Of a stretch of 64,000 bases of DNA, positions 25,509-34,408 are shown piece by piece; the stretch's first letter is position 1; each line of letters opens with the position of its first letter. Made by a program: the position numbers and the translations under genes. The DNA is from JAQUBU01 sp036677685 (GTDB taxonomy: Bacteria > Bacillota > Syntrophomonadia > Syntrophomonadales > Syntrophomonadaceae), in assembly GCA_036677685.1 (NCBI GenBank), contig JAVBWA010000016.1, positions 1 to 64,000 of the forward strand, in the 5' to 3' direction. The notes under the pieces were generated by a model. The model did not search any database and was not told the DNA's origin. It worked only from the letters and a program-made list of their open reading frames with translations.

Positions 25509-26075
25509 CTATTGAGCCGGGCTTTTCCGGGTTTTCCTGGCAGCCGGTTTAGCTTCTTTATTCATTGCTTCCAGAGCGGCTTTAACTTCTTTAACCGCCT
25601 CCTCAATACCGGATATTCTGGCCAGCAGTTCCTTGGTATTATCCAGTGCCTTGTCGAATCTCTCCTGCAGTTGGTCGCTGTCGTGCTCCGGTCTGGATTT
25701 ACTTTGAACGTCTATGTTTTCGGCGAGGGCTGCGGATGTTTCTTTCAATTCCGCCAATTCATCAAACAGGCCTTCTTCGATGCGATCAACCTTGTTTTCC
25801 AGCGAAACAACCAGCTTGGCCACCCTGGCCATATCCCAGCGCGAAGCAAATGGCATGTTGTTGGTAAATTGAGCAGTGAGTTCTTTTTGCATACGCAGGT
25901 ATTGCAGGTAAGCATTCAAGACCAGGTCAACCCCGTTGGCAAACATGTTGGTTTCTACGGCTTTACGGGTTATTGAGCTTAATGAATCTTCACCGGCAAA
26001 ATAAACATTTTTCCAAAACTTATAGGGATTGAACATCAGGATACTCCGGGAATCTTTTTCATTTTCATCGCTCAT
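25509..26075 (-). CDS. phaE: PhaE/PhaR-like PHA synthase subunit
   Basis: 188 residues, soluble, rich in charged helices. The N-terminal FNPYKFWKNVYFAGEDSLSSITRKAVETNMFANG resembles the start of PhaE/PhaR and phasin-like proteins. Residues about 85-165 should form coiled coil, and the tail is basic (KPAARKTRKSPAQ), as in granule-associated proteins. It is directly upstream of phaC and probably required for its activity. Whether it is PhaE (class III) or PhaR (class IV) is uncertain; the length fits PhaR better than the usual longer PhaE. Confidence 0.75.
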   Translation of the reverse strand: MSDENEKDSRSILMFNPYKFWKNVYFAGEDSLSSITRKAVETNMFANGVDLVLNAYLQYLRMQKELTAQFTNNMPFASRWDMARVAKLVVSLENKVDRIEEGLFDELAELKETSAALAENIDVQSKSRPEHDSDQLQERFDKALDNTKELLARISGIEEAVKEVKAALEAMNKEAKPAARKTRKSPAQ

Positions 26076-26123
26076 GTTTTACCCTCCCCTTTAACTTTTT
26101 TCAACCAATATTTTCAGTGAAAT

Positions 26124-26792
26124 CTAGTGTTTTGCGATAACTGATTCCACCACAAAACCTGCAGCCTTTATATCCGCTACAAGCGGCCGGGATTCAAGGG
26201 TGTCAACCCGAATAATAAGCAGGGACTTCTCATCCTTTATCTCCATAACGACCAGATTTTCAATCCTGGCATTGTGCTTGGCGATTACCGTTCCAACTTT
26301 TATGATAGATTCGGGATCATTGTCGATGCGCAGGCAGATGCGGGTTCCTTTGCGGTTTACCCCCAAAGTATCCAGAAAAGCATCAAATATATCGCTTTGG
26401 GTAATAATCCCGACCAGTTTGCCGTTATCATCTACAACCGGCAAACCGCTGATCTTGTTGTCACGCAGCAGCCTGGCCGCCTGTTCGATATAGGCATCCT
26501 GGTAAATGGTTATTAACTGCTGTTCCGGCGGGATAATATCCCTTACCTTTACTTTTTGCAATTGTTCTTCCTGTTCATCGGTAAAGAATCGAGCAGCCAG
26601 AGATGATCTGCGAAGATCCAGATCAGAACGCGCTCCAAAATCCCTGCGGGTTACTATTGCCAGAAGCTTGCCCCGGTCAACTACCGGGACCCGGGTAAGG
26701 TTTCGCTCGATCATCAGGCGCCATAATTGGCCAACGTTATCTTCGGGTGAGGTAACCAGGACTTTGGAAGTCATGCGGTCTCGAACCTTCAT
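26124..26792 (-). CDS. CBS-pair and ACT domain protein (AcuB-like)
   Basis: 222 residues. Two CBS motifs occur (about 7-60 with VRDRMTSKVLVTSPEDNVGQLWRLM, and 85-140 with VRDIIPPEQQLITIYQDAYIEQAARLL), followed by an ACT-like C-terminal domain (about 150-222). CBS pairs usually bind adenine nucleotides and ACT domains small ligands, so a regulatory sensor is likely. The architecture is that of AcuB, encoded with acetoin/acetate utilisation genes in bacilli. It is first in the phaC-phaE group, 48 bp before phaE, and may tie storage to energy state. No catalytic function is seen. Confidence 0.8.
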   Translation of the reverse strand: MKVRDRMTSKVLVTSPEDNVGQLWRLMIERNLTRVPVVDRGKLLAIVTRRDFGARSDLDLRRSSLAARFFTDEQEEQLQKVKVRDIIPPEQQLITIYQDAYIEQAARLLRDNKISGLPVVDDNGKLVGIITQSDIFDAFLDTLGVNRKGTRICLRIDNDPESIIKVGTVIAKHNARIENLVVMEIKDEKSLLIIRVDTLESRPLVADIKAAGFVVESVIAKH

Positions 26793-26849
26793 ATTTACAC
26801 TCCACCTTCCCCTATTTAATTGGAATTTTTATTGCCTGGATTTTCTATT

Positions 26850-26890
26850 TAAGCATCCAAAGAAACTGCGGAGCAGTTTCAACACGTAAG
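26850..26890 (-). repeat. dispersed palindromic repeat, fragment (copy 2)
   Basis: Contains only one end of the family: TTAAGCATCC, then AAGAAACTGCGGAGCAGTTTC and ACACGTAAG. It lies between the divergent CBS-ACT and GH26-like genes. Confidence 0.75.
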
Positions 26891-27059
26891 TTTCTTCTTC
26901 TTTTCATAATCGGTTAATTATGGTGATATTGTCAAGCTGTAAATAGATTCATCTGATTGAGTTTTAACTAGCATTTAAAATGCCAGTCTTTACTATGCAA
27001 GGAAGGAATAATCTATAAAATGTCGAATTAGTTATGGTCATTTTTAAGGAGGATTTTTG

Positions 27060-28628
27060 ATGAAAAAGTTGTTAAGGCGCCATGCCATAGCCAGTGCAAT
27101 ACTGGCAATTCTTTTCCTGGGTTCATTTCCCGGAGTTGCTGCTCTGAATGCCGCACCGGCTGATTCTTACCTGGAGGGCAGTTATAAAATCGAATACAAT
27201 GTGCTGCCAGGATATAACAAGTATATTGATTTTGCCGACGGTTATTCCATAAATTATCCTGCGTCTATGAACTTAGACTCCTCACTGTTGGAGCTTAGAA
27301 CTGTAATTTCCGATAGTCAGACCAGAATTGAGATATATCATGACGATTTTACGGGCAGTGTTCATAGTTCGGCCGGTTATATGCAATACAGCAATCGTTT
27401 TATCAAAAACCGCAGTTCGCATTACGTCACCCTTAAGCAAACAATCACCGTCAACGGTTTAAAAGTTCATCTGCTGCAATGGCAAAGGAATAAACTGCTC
27501 ACAGTAGCCAATGACCATAATTATTATCTCAGTGCGGAGATTCCCCGAAGCTCCAAGGAAGTTTATACCATATTTATCAAATCAGCGCTGCCGGTAGACG
27601 GTTACTTGCCGCTTATTCAAAGTTTTGCAGCCATTGACAAACAAGGGGGTTTCTATCCTAAACTACGTTTTCAGAGAAAACCCCGGGAATTGAATGCAGA
27701 AACCAGCGAATTCCTCAAAAAGTATTTTTCTGATGAAGCTCCGCTGAAATGGGGCATCTTCGAACCTTCAGCCCCTGGAAGACTGGATTATTTGGACGAA
27801 CTCGAAAAGCAAATGGACTATAAATTTGATTTCCTTATTATTTACAAGACATTTGATACCCCGTTTCCGGCGGAAGAAATTGAAAAAGCTTACCAGGAAC
27901 AGCGATATGTGCAGCTTACTTTGCAGACCATGTTCATGAATGGGGACAACTCAAACATAACCTACGACATTCTTAACGGCAAATACGACTGGTTTTTTAC
28001 TAATTATGCCCAAAAGGCCAAGGGTTTCGGGCATCCTCTCCTATTTCGTTTAAACAATGAAATGAACGGGGATTGGTGTGTATACTCCAGTTTCTACAGT
28101 TCCAAGGATACGGAACTCTATAAGGCGGTATGGCGGCATATCTACCAGATATTTGCTAATAATGGAGCCAACAATGTTCTTTGGGTCTGGAATCCCAATG
28201 ATTTTTCATTTCCGGGCTTCAAGTGGAACCACGCCGTAAATTATTTCCCGGGTGAGGAGTATGTGGATATCATCGGTATGACCGGCTACAATACCGGCAA
28301 TTATTATCCCGGTGAGTATTGGCGGGAATTCACATGGATATATGACCCGTTGAATCAGCAATACCAGTCTCTTTTCGATTATCCGTTCATAATCAGTGAA
28401 TTCGGCTGCAATTCAATTGGCGGCGAAAAAATAAGATGGATCGGCGATATGTTTGCCAATATGAAAAAATACCCCTGGATAAAAGTGGCGATTTGGTTCA
28501 ACGGAACCGATGTGGATGGATACGGTAATCCCGCCCGCATCTACCGTTTGGATGAGAATTCGGCAGTTATCAACGCATTCCGCCAGGGATTGAGCACGGC
28601 AAGTCAGGAGAAAAACGATCCGAATTGA
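27060..28628 (+). CDS. secreted glycoside hydrolase, GH26-like
   Basis: 522 residues. A basic start, hydrophobic core (AIASAILAILFLGSFPG) and likely cleavage near ALNAAPA give a signal peptide. Residues about 45-200 form an unassigned N-terminal domain; about 225-500 are a TIM barrel with GH26 hallmarks: E334 in RLNNEMNG (acid/base) and E447 in IISEFGCN (nucleophile). Substrates in the family are beta-mannans and mixed-linkage glucans. ATG 27060 is seven bases from AAGGAGG; a TTG just before it is not preferred. It stands alone on the plus strand with no sugar transporter or other hydrolase nearby, so it may act on the cell's own matrix or envelope polysaccharide. Confidence 0.8.
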   Translation: MKKLLRRHAIASAILAILFLGSFPGVAALNAAPADSYLEGSYKIEYNVLPGYNKYIDFADGYSINYPASMNLDSSLLELRTVISDSQTRIEIYHDDFTGSVHSSAGYMQYSNRFIKNRSSHYVTLKQTITVNGLKVHLLQWQRNKLLTVANDHNYYLSAEIPRSSKEVYTIFIKSALPVDGYLPLIQSFAAIDKQGGFYPKLRFQRKPRELNAETSEFLKKYFSDEAPLKWGIFEPSAPGRLDYLDELEKQMDYKFDFLIIYKTFDTPFPAEEIEKAYQEQRYVQLTLQTMFMNGDNSNITYDILNGKYDWFFTNYAQKAKGFGHPLLFRLNNEMNGDWCVYSSFYSSKDTELYKAVWRHIYQIFANNGANNVLWVWNPNDFSFPGFKWNHAVNYFPGEEYVDIIGMTGYNTGNYYPGEYWREFTWIYDPLNQQYQSLFDYPFIISEFGCNSIGGEKIRWIGDMFANMKKYPWIKVAIWFNGTDVDGYGNPARIYRLDENSAVINAFRQGLSTASQEKNDPN

Positions 28629-28717
28629 GTCTAAGTGGATTAGAAATAATTTGTTATTCTAGAAAGCAGAGCTTTCCATCCTTAATTTAAAATTAAGAAT
28701 CCAAAATTCATAATTAA

Positions 28718-29188
28718 TTAAACTCTTAGCGTAGCCACCAAACGTAAGGGGTTGATCAATAGGTCCAGGGCATCATTGATATCGTTAACAGCAATATCGG
28801 CCTGGCGCAAGGCCGCGAGTGAACATCCCTCGCGGCCGATGATTACAATCGCCAGACCTGCCAGTTCCATCATTTCCGCATCATTGGCGCCATTGCCAAT
28901 GGCAGCCACTCCCTGCGGCTCCAGAGCAGAAGTAAAGTCCGCTTTATCCTTGGTACCGTTATCAGAACTTACCACAAAAATCTCAATCCCAAGTTCACCG
29001 GCAACCCTCGCACCTGTACCGAAGGTATCGGCGGTCAGCAGGAATACCTTCAATTTGGTCTTAATAAACTCTATTCTCTCCTTGACTCCTTCAGACAGCA
29101 GGCCGTCTACGGTCAGAGTGCCGTTCATATCCAGAAGGAGGTAGTGAAGTTCGATATTTCCCCTGCCGGGAATCGATATTTGCAGCAT
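28718..29188 (-). CDS. HAD-like 'soluble P-type ATPase' family protein
   Basis: 156 residues resembling the phosphorylation domain of P-type ATPases without membrane segments. Motif I is DMNGTLT, so the second Asp of ordinary HAD phosphatases (D-x-D) is Asn. Motif II (LLTADTFGT) and the acidic motif IV (GNGANDAEMME) are intact. The D-x-N form is typical of this small family, whose substrate is unknown. It lies 19 bp downstream of pheT, probably as a read-through gene. Confidence 0.7.
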   Translation of the reverse strand: MLQISIPGRGNIELHYLLLDMNGTLTVDGLLSEGVKERIEFIKTKLKVFLLTADTFGTGARVAGELGIEIFVVSSDNGTKDKADFTSALEPQGVAAIGNGANDAEMMELAGLAIVIIGREGCSLAALRQADIAVNDINDALDLLINPLRLVATLRV

Positions 29189-29207
29189 ATCTTCTCCTTT
29201 GCTCAGG

Positions 29208-31265
29208 CTAGCGCAACACAGCCTGCAACTGATCCTGCAAATCCTGTATTATTTTATCCATACACTCGTTTATTTCGGCATCGGTAAGTGTTCTCTCACT
29301 CGATTGGAAAACTAGTTTCAAAGCCATGCTCTTGCAACCCTTGGGAACCTGCTCTCCCGCATAAATATCAAATATGTTCTGGCTTTGCAGCAGTTCTTTC
29401 TCTGTATTCTGGATTACCTCCACGACCTTTGCGGCAGGAACATCCGCACTTAACAGCAATGCGATATCCCGTTCAACTGCCGGATATTTGGTGATTGACT
29501 CCATCATCTTCTTGCCCGCCACCTCTTTGAACAACTCATCCATATCGAGTTCAAAGGCACAGGTTCGGGCTTTAATATCGAAGTTCTGCAGAACCAGCGG
29601 ATGAATCTCGCCTATAATGCCCAATTCCTGTCCATGGCAAAGCAGACGGGCAGTGCGGCCCGGGTGGTACGAATCATCCCTGCCTTCCACAAAGCTGTAA
29701 TCCCGAATTCCCAGTTCCCAAAGCAAGTCTTCAAGAATTCCCTTTAGATAATAGAAATCCATATCCACTTGTTTTTTCAGCCAGTTGCTTTGGCTCTTCC
29801 CTGCAACTACGGCTCCCAGTTTAAGCTTTTCCAATGGCAGTTCACCGTTATCAAGCGGATAAAATACGGCTCCGGTTTCAAAGAAGGCCAGGTTTTGGTT
29901 CTTGCGCGCCAGGTTGGTGCTGATATTTTCCAGCAAACCGGGCAGCAAAATAGTCCTCATAACGCTTTGATCTTCCGAAAGCGGGTTGGCCAGCTTGATG
30001 ACCTCTCTCAAAGGACTTTCATCGGGCAACAGCAAACGATCCGCAAATACGGGGTTTATAAAACTGTAGTTGATTACTTCATGCAAGCTGCGGGCCATCA
30101 CGTTTTTAACCTGATTACGGAAGCGCTGGTAAGTATTCAGCCCGCCCTGGGTAGTGTCCCCCTGAGGAAGGCTGGCCGTAATATTTTCATACCCGTGCAA
30201 ACGGGCTATTTCTTCAATAAGGTCTGCTTCCATAGTAATATCCGGCCGATAACTGGGAATCTCCACCACAAAATGCCCTTCGGTCCATTCCATGAGCAAA
30301 CCTAAGCTCTGCAGGTGTTTTTCTATATCACCGCTTGGAAGTTGAGTCCCCAACAAGAAATTCACCCTTTCCGGCCTGAGGACTATTTTTAATGCGGGTT
30401 GGGGCACCGGATACGTATCATAAATGCCTTTCACCACTTCACCCCCGGCCAGTTCCTGAATGAGCTGGGCAGCGCGGTTGACTGCATATTCCGTTCCGTT
30501 GATATCGGCGCCTTTTTCAAAACGCATCGAAGAATCACTTCTTAAAGCCAGACGGCGAGATGTCCGGCGAATAGAAGCCGCCAGGAAATTAGCCGATTCC
30601 AGCAATACATGTTTGGTATCGTCTTTGATCTCGGTGTTTTCACCGCCCATGATACCGGCCAAGGCTACCGCCCGCTCTCCATCTGAAATAACCAGCATAT
30701 CCTCGTTCAGTTCCCGTTCCATTCCGTCCAAGGTGGTGAACTTTTCCTGGCTGCGAGCCCTTCTGACCAATATCCTTTTGTCGTCATTCAGCAGATTGTA
30801 ATCAAAGGCATGCAATGGCTGGTTGCTTTCCAACATCACATAATTAGTCACATCGACCACATTATTAATGGGGCGTATACCGGAAGCCAGCAAGGCCTCC
30901 TGCATCCAGGCCGGTGATTCCTTGATTTCAACATTTTTAAGCAAACGCGCCATATAGCGTGGTCCCAGATCGGGAGCCGCGATCTCTACTTTTATATAAT
31001 CATTTATGTTTTCATCGTTTTCCCGCAAAGATATTTGCGGTATCTTGAGACTGTTCCCGCTCAAGGCCGCCACTTCCCGGGCGAGGTTAATCAGCCCCAG
31101 GCAGTCGCCGCGGTTGGGAGTCAAGTCCATTTCCAGGATCGCATCATTTTCAATCTCTTCTATATTCTCGACCGCCACCCCGGCCATGGTAAGGCGGTGC
31201 GCCAGTTCTGCCGGAGTCCAATCGAAATCCACATATTGCTTTAACCATTTTATTGATACTCCCAT
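29208..31265 (-). CDS. pheT: phenylalanyl-tRNA synthetase beta subunit, lacking the tRNA-binding OB domain
   Basis: 685 residues. ATG 31265 follows AGGAGGT. The N-terminus (MGVSIKWLKQYVDFDW...TMAGVAVENIEEIE) runs straight into AILEMDLTPNRGDCL, so the EMAPII-like tRNA-binding insert of about 110 residues found in most bacterial PheT (about 795 residues) is missing. B3/B4 editing, B5 and the C-terminal anticodon-binding domain (TKYPAVERDIALLL) are present. With PheS it charges tRNA-Phe. A 465-bp repeat-bearing spacer separates it from pheS, unusual for this pair. Confidence 0.93.
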   Translation of the reverse strand: MGVSIKWLKQYVDFDWTPAELAHRLTMAGVAVENIEEIENDAILEMDLTPNRGDCLGLINLAREVAALSGNSLKIPQISLRENDENINDYIKVEIAAPDLGPRYMARLLKNVEIKESPAWMQEALLASGIRPINNVVDVTNYVMLESNQPLHAFDYNLLNDDKRILVRRARSQEKFTTLDGMERELNEDMLVISDGERAVALAGIMGGENTEIKDDTKHVLLESANFLAASIRRTSRRLALRSDSSMRFEKGADINGTEYAVNRAAQLIQELAGGEVVKGIYDTYPVPQPALKIVLRPERVNFLLGTQLPSGDIEKHLQSLGLLMEWTEGHFVVEIPSYRPDITMEADLIEEIARLHGYENITASLPQGDTTQGGLNTYQRFRNQVKNVMARSLHEVINYSFINPVFADRLLLPDESPLREVIKLANPLSEDQSVMRTILLPGLLENISTNLARKNQNLAFFETGAVFYPLDNGELPLEKLKLGAVVAGKSQSNWLKKQVDMDFYYLKGILEDLLWELGIRDYSFVEGRDDSYHPGRTARLLCHGQELGIIGEIHPLVLQNFDIKARTCAFELDMDELFKEVAGKKMMESITKYPAVERDIALLLSADVPAAKVVEVIQNTEKELLQSQNIFDIYAGEQVPKGCKSMALKLVFQSSERTLTDAEINECMDKIIQDLQDQLQAVLR

Positions 31266-31299
31266 TTTCCTACCTCCTAAAGAATTGTGATTAATAACC

Positions 31300-31708
31300 G
31301 TAAAAGACATACTGTAATCCAAGTTCAGGTGCAACCCCATCGTGGAAATGTCTTGTATAGTATTGAAGAGATAAAGGCGAAGAAAGGTGGCTTTTTAACA
31401 TCGTTTCGATTGCTTGACCAGACTTGGATTTATACCCTTTTTCCTCAACCAATAGTCCGGGCTTTTCTGCTACATTATTAGTACCCGAAGGGGCACATCA
31501 GTAGTCCCCGAAGGGGGGAACATTGCTGTATGGATTGAACTCATCTTAACATCGTGAAAGACATACTGCCATGTGGAAGAAAAGAGGTAAAGGCGATGGC
31601 AGGTGGCGCTAAAATATCTGAGAATAGCCTAACCCGACTCCAATATATATCCTAATATCCTCAACCAATAGTCCGGGCTTTTCTGGAACATTGCAATATG
31701 GATTGAAC
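31300..31708. repeat. two imperfect direct repeats between pheS and pheT
   Basis: Unit A (about 31300-31540) and unit B (about 31555-31708) share several blocks in the same order: AAGACATACTG; TAAAGGCGA...AGGTGGC; an identical 28-base block at 31442-31469 and 31658-31685; and AACATTG...TATGGATTGAAC. Unit A has about 70 extra bases. No ORF or terminator is evident. It fills the otherwise empty 31266-31730. Confidence 0.75.
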
Positions 31709-31730
31709 GATGTGTCAATTATAATCAATC

Positions 31731-32753
31731 CTAAAACTGCTGCAGAAATCTTATATCATTATCAAAAAAGAGCCGCAGATCGTTTATGCCGTACTTTAAC
31801 ATGGCTATACGCTCTATACCCATGCCGAAAGCAAATCCGCTTACCGCCTCGGGATCATAACCGCCATACCGGAGCACCTGGGGATTCACCATACCCGCTC
31901 CCAGAATCTCCAACCAGCCGGTATGCGAACAAACCCGGCAGCCGGCTCCCTTGCACATTACGCAGGAAATATCCATTTCTGCGCTGGGTTCGGTGAAGGG
32001 GAAAAAGCTGGGACGGTAGCGCACCCGAACATCTTCTCCGAATATCTTCTGAGCAAACAGCATCAGCGTTCCTTTGAGATTGCCAAAGGTAATAGCCTTG
32101 TCGATAACCAGTCCTTCCACCTGGCTAAACATGGGTGAATGAGTTGCATCATCATCCTTGCGATATACCTTGCCCGGCACTATAATTTTCACAGGAATGG
32201 CAGGGGCCATTTTTTCCATGGTCCTGACCTGAACCGGCGAAGTATGGGTGCGCAAGAGCACATCCTCGTTTATATAAAAAGTATCCTGCATATCCCGGGC
32301 CGGATGATCGCGGGAAACATTCAAGGCTTCAAAATTATAATAATCAGATTCAATTTCCGGTCCTTCCGCTATGCTGAAACCCATCCCGGAAAAAATCTCC
32401 TGAATCTCTTCACTGATCAGGGTAAGCGGGTGTTTGCCCCCGCACTGCCGGGGCAAACCCGGTAAAGTAACATCTATTTTTTCATTAAGTAATTGGATTT
32501 CCAACTGCCGCCTGCGGATATCTTCATGGCGCGCCGTAATCATTTTTTCCAGCTTTTCCTTAAGTTCATTGGCGGCTTTGCCAACCGCCAGCCTTTCATC
32601 CGCGTTCAGGTCTTTGAGACCGCGCAAGAGCTGGGTTATCTCGCCTTTCCTGCCCAAGGTTTTTACTCTGAATTCATTAAGTTCTTCCAAGGAAGAAACC
32701 CTGACCAGGCTATCCTCACAGGTTTTTCCAATAGTCTGTATTTTCTTCAACAT
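31731..32753 (-). CDS. pheS: phenylalanyl-tRNA synthetase alpha subunit
   Basis: 340 residues, the normal PheS length. An N-terminal coiled-coil (about 1-85) is followed by the class II catalytic core: motif 1 around HPLTLISEEIQEIFSGMGF, motif 2 with VYRKDDDATHSPMFSQVEGL and motif 3 GMGIERIAMLKYG. It forms the alpha2-beta2 enzyme with PheT. It is first in a phenylalanine T-box operon, with the leader at 32770-33015. Confidence 0.97.
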   Translation of the reverse strand: MLKKIQTIGKTCEDSLVRVSSLEELNEFRVKTLGRKGEITQLLRGLKDLNADERLAVGKAANELKEKLEKMITARHEDIRRRQLEIQLLNEKIDVTLPGLPRQCGGKHPLTLISEEIQEIFSGMGFSIAEGPEIESDYYNFEALNVSRDHPARDMQDTFYINEDVLLRTHTSPVQVRTMEKMAPAIPVKIIVPGKVYRKDDDATHSPMFSQVEGLVIDKAITFGNLKGTLMLFAQKIFGEDVRVRYRPSFFPFTEPSAEMDISCVMCKGAGCRVCSHTGWLEILGAGMVNPQVLRYGGYDPEAVSGFAFGMGIERIAMLKYGINDLRLFFDNDIRFLQQF

Positions 32754-32769
32754 ATATTTCGCAACCTCC

Positions 32770-33015
32770 TAACTATAAAAAAAGCCTTCATCCCCAAAGG
32801 GACGAAAGCTTGCTTTCGCGGTACCACCCTGATTAATTAACTCCCAAAGAGCCAATCATCTCTATTGCCAATAACGACGGCCACCGGTTGGACCTACTAT
32901 AATTCAACCCACTGCTCCCAGGTGAATTCACTTACCTTTTTCCTGGCCATACTTTCAGTCGGTGATACGGCTTCCCTGTAGGATTAACAGCAAGCTACTT
33001 GTCCTGTTCATCGCT
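32770..33015 (-). promoter_or_regulatory. T-box leader (Phe specifier) of pheS
   Basis: The minus strand has the T-box antiterminator AGGGTGGTACCGCG (around 32818-32831), followed by a terminator hairpin (GTCCCTTTGGGGAT...AAGGC) and a run of seven T. Stem I lies upstream, and a TTC triplet at 32924-32926 in its loop is the likely phenylalanine specifier. Uncharged tRNA-Phe should allow read-through into pheS. Confidence 0.95.
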
Positions 33016-33037
33016 TTTATTTTATTGAGTTATTAAC

Positions 33038-33067
33038 ATCTTATACACGAGATAATACAGTATACAA
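33038..33067 (-). promoter_or_regulatory. candidate sigma-A promoter for the T-box leader
   Basis: On the minus strand TTGTAT and TATAAG are spaced by 16 bases, ending about 25 bases before the start of the leader structure. The match to consensus is only moderate. Confidence 0.4.
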
Positions 33068-33174
33068 CCGGATTGCTCGAAAAGATTCCACAAATTGTCG
33101 GCTTGATTCATCGGTGGTCCACCCTTCAATTATTAATGCAGGGCCGAGCTTTCTCATATTCTAACATACAAATA

Positions 33175-33972
33175 TCATTCGGACAAGAAAGAGCCTGTTT
33201 TCTGTTTCCAAGCTTCATGAATAATTATAGCACAGGCAACTGCTGCATTTAAAGAATCAACTTGAGGATTGGTTGGTATTTTAAAGAAGGTATCGCATTT
33301 CGATCTTATTCCGGTGCTTACACCCCGCGATTCACTGCCGATAACCACCACACTCTTGGCTCCGAAGTCCAGCGCATAACAGCTTCGGTCCGCATCCAAA
33401 GAACTGCACATCACCTGGTATCCCTTGGTCTTTATTCGCTCAATATCCTGTGCGGCAATGTCATTGATGATTGGTACATTAAATATCCCCCCCATAGTAG
33501 CTCTGACTACTTTGGGATTGTATGGGTCCACACAGTCGCGGGTCAATAGTATCCCATCCACTTCAAAAGCCCATGCGGTGCGGATAATGGTCCCCATGTT
33601 GCCGGGGTCGGATATCTGATCCAGGAGCAGCAACAAGTTTGCCCTGTTCATAAGATCGTCCATTGCGCAGGAGGGCTGACGGATTACGGCCACAATTCCC
33701 TGGGGTGTGTCCGTATCACTTATATATTCTATTAACTTGGATTCCATAATATACCATTCAAGTTCATTATGTTTTTCGCTAAGCTGCTGGTATGCTCGCT
33801 CTTTAGTCTGATCAATAAAGATTCTTAGTACATTTTCCGGTCGCTTAAGGGCTTCCTCCAGCATTTTGGGACCCTCAACGAGAAAGGCCTGCTCCTGGTT
33901 CCTAAATTTTTTGTTTTTTAGCCTGGAAGCATGTTTAATTTTTTGATTATCTCTCGATAAAATCGGTTTCAT
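33175..33972 (-). CDS. TrmH/SpoU-family RNA methyltransferase
   Basis: 265 residues. An N-terminal substrate-binding domain (1-105) precedes a SPOUT knot with the three motifs DPGNMGTIIRTA, VIGSESRGVS and SLNAAVACAI. Such enzymes methylate 2'-O of rRNA or tRNA ribose; the relatives found beside rplT/pheS in clostridia are annotated as 23S rRNA or TrmH-like. The target nucleotide cannot be read from sequence. It follows the rplT terminator and precedes the T-box, so it likely depends on read-through or its own promoter. Confidence 0.88.
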   Translation of the reverse strand: MKPILSRDNQKIKHASRLKNKKFRNQEQAFLVEGPKMLEEALKRPENVLRIFIDQTKERAYQQLSEKHNELEWYIMESKLIEYISDTDTPQGIVAVIRQPSCAMDDLMNRANLLLLLDQISDPGNMGTIIRTAWAFEVDGILLTRDCVDPYNPKVVRATMGGIFNVPIINDIAAQDIERIKTKGYQVMCSSLDADRSCYALDFGAKSVVVIGSESRGVSTGIRSKCDTFFKIPTNPQVDSLNAAVACAIIIHEAWKQKTGSFLSE

Positions 33973-33988
33973 GTATATTACCTTTCAA

Positions 33989-34026
33989 GCAAAAAAGAGT
34001 ATGACCCTTAAGCCATACTCCTTTTT
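33989..34026 (-). terminator. intrinsic terminator after rplT
   Basis: On the minus strand GAGTATGGC and its complement around CATACTC form a hairpin (33997-34020), followed by TTTTTT. It closes the infC-rpmI-rplT operon before the methyltransferase gene. Confidence 0.85.
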
Positions 34027-34033
34027 AATCTGC

Positions 34034-34387
34034 CTAAAAATTCTTTTTGGCCAGTTCCGCCAGTTGGGTGAACCCACCGGGGTCGCTGATGGCCAGCTCC
34101 GCCAAAACTTTACGGTTTATATCCACCCCGGCAACTTTCAACCCATGTACCATTCTGCTGTAAGTTGTGCCGTTGTTACGGGCCGCTGCATTGATGCGGG
34201 CTATCCATAATCGGCGAAAATCTCTCTTTTTCAGTCTTCTATGAATATAGGCATATTGCCCTGATTTCATTACCTGCTGGTTGGCTACGCGGTATAGTTT
34301 TGACTTGCTGCCTCTATAACCTTTAGCCAGTTTCAATATCTTTTTATGTCTTCTATGTGAAGTCACTCCACGTTTGACTCTCGGCAT
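34034..34387 (-). CDS. rplT: 50S ribosomal protein L20
   Basis: 117 residues starting MPRVKRGVTSHRRHKKILKL, the canonical L20 sequence; highly basic, with a helical N-terminal tail that reaches into 23S rRNA. It is essential in early 50S assembly. In Bacillota it also represses its own operon by binding the infC leader RNA, which is present here at 35160-35290. Third gene of the infC operon, 21 bp after rpmI. Confidence 0.98.
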   Translation of the reverse strand: MPRVKRGVTSHRRHKKILKLAKGYRGSKSKLYRVANQQVMKSGQYAYIHRRLKKRDFRRLWIARINAAARNNGTTYSRMVHGLKVAGVDINRKVLAELAISDPGGFTQLAELAKKNF

Positions 34388-34408
34388 AAGTAAAACCTCC
34401 TCTATCCA

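Noticed and set aside
28680..28727. A/T-rich sequence after the GH26-like gene as a terminator
   Set aside because: Repeated AATTAAGAAT/AATTCATAATT motifs can pair weakly, but no stable G/C stem with U-tract is seen.
33100..33140. A second T-box (GGGTGGACCACC on the minus strand) before pheS
   Set aside because: It departs from the GGGTGGNACCGCG core and has no terminator or stem I; probably a chance palindrome.
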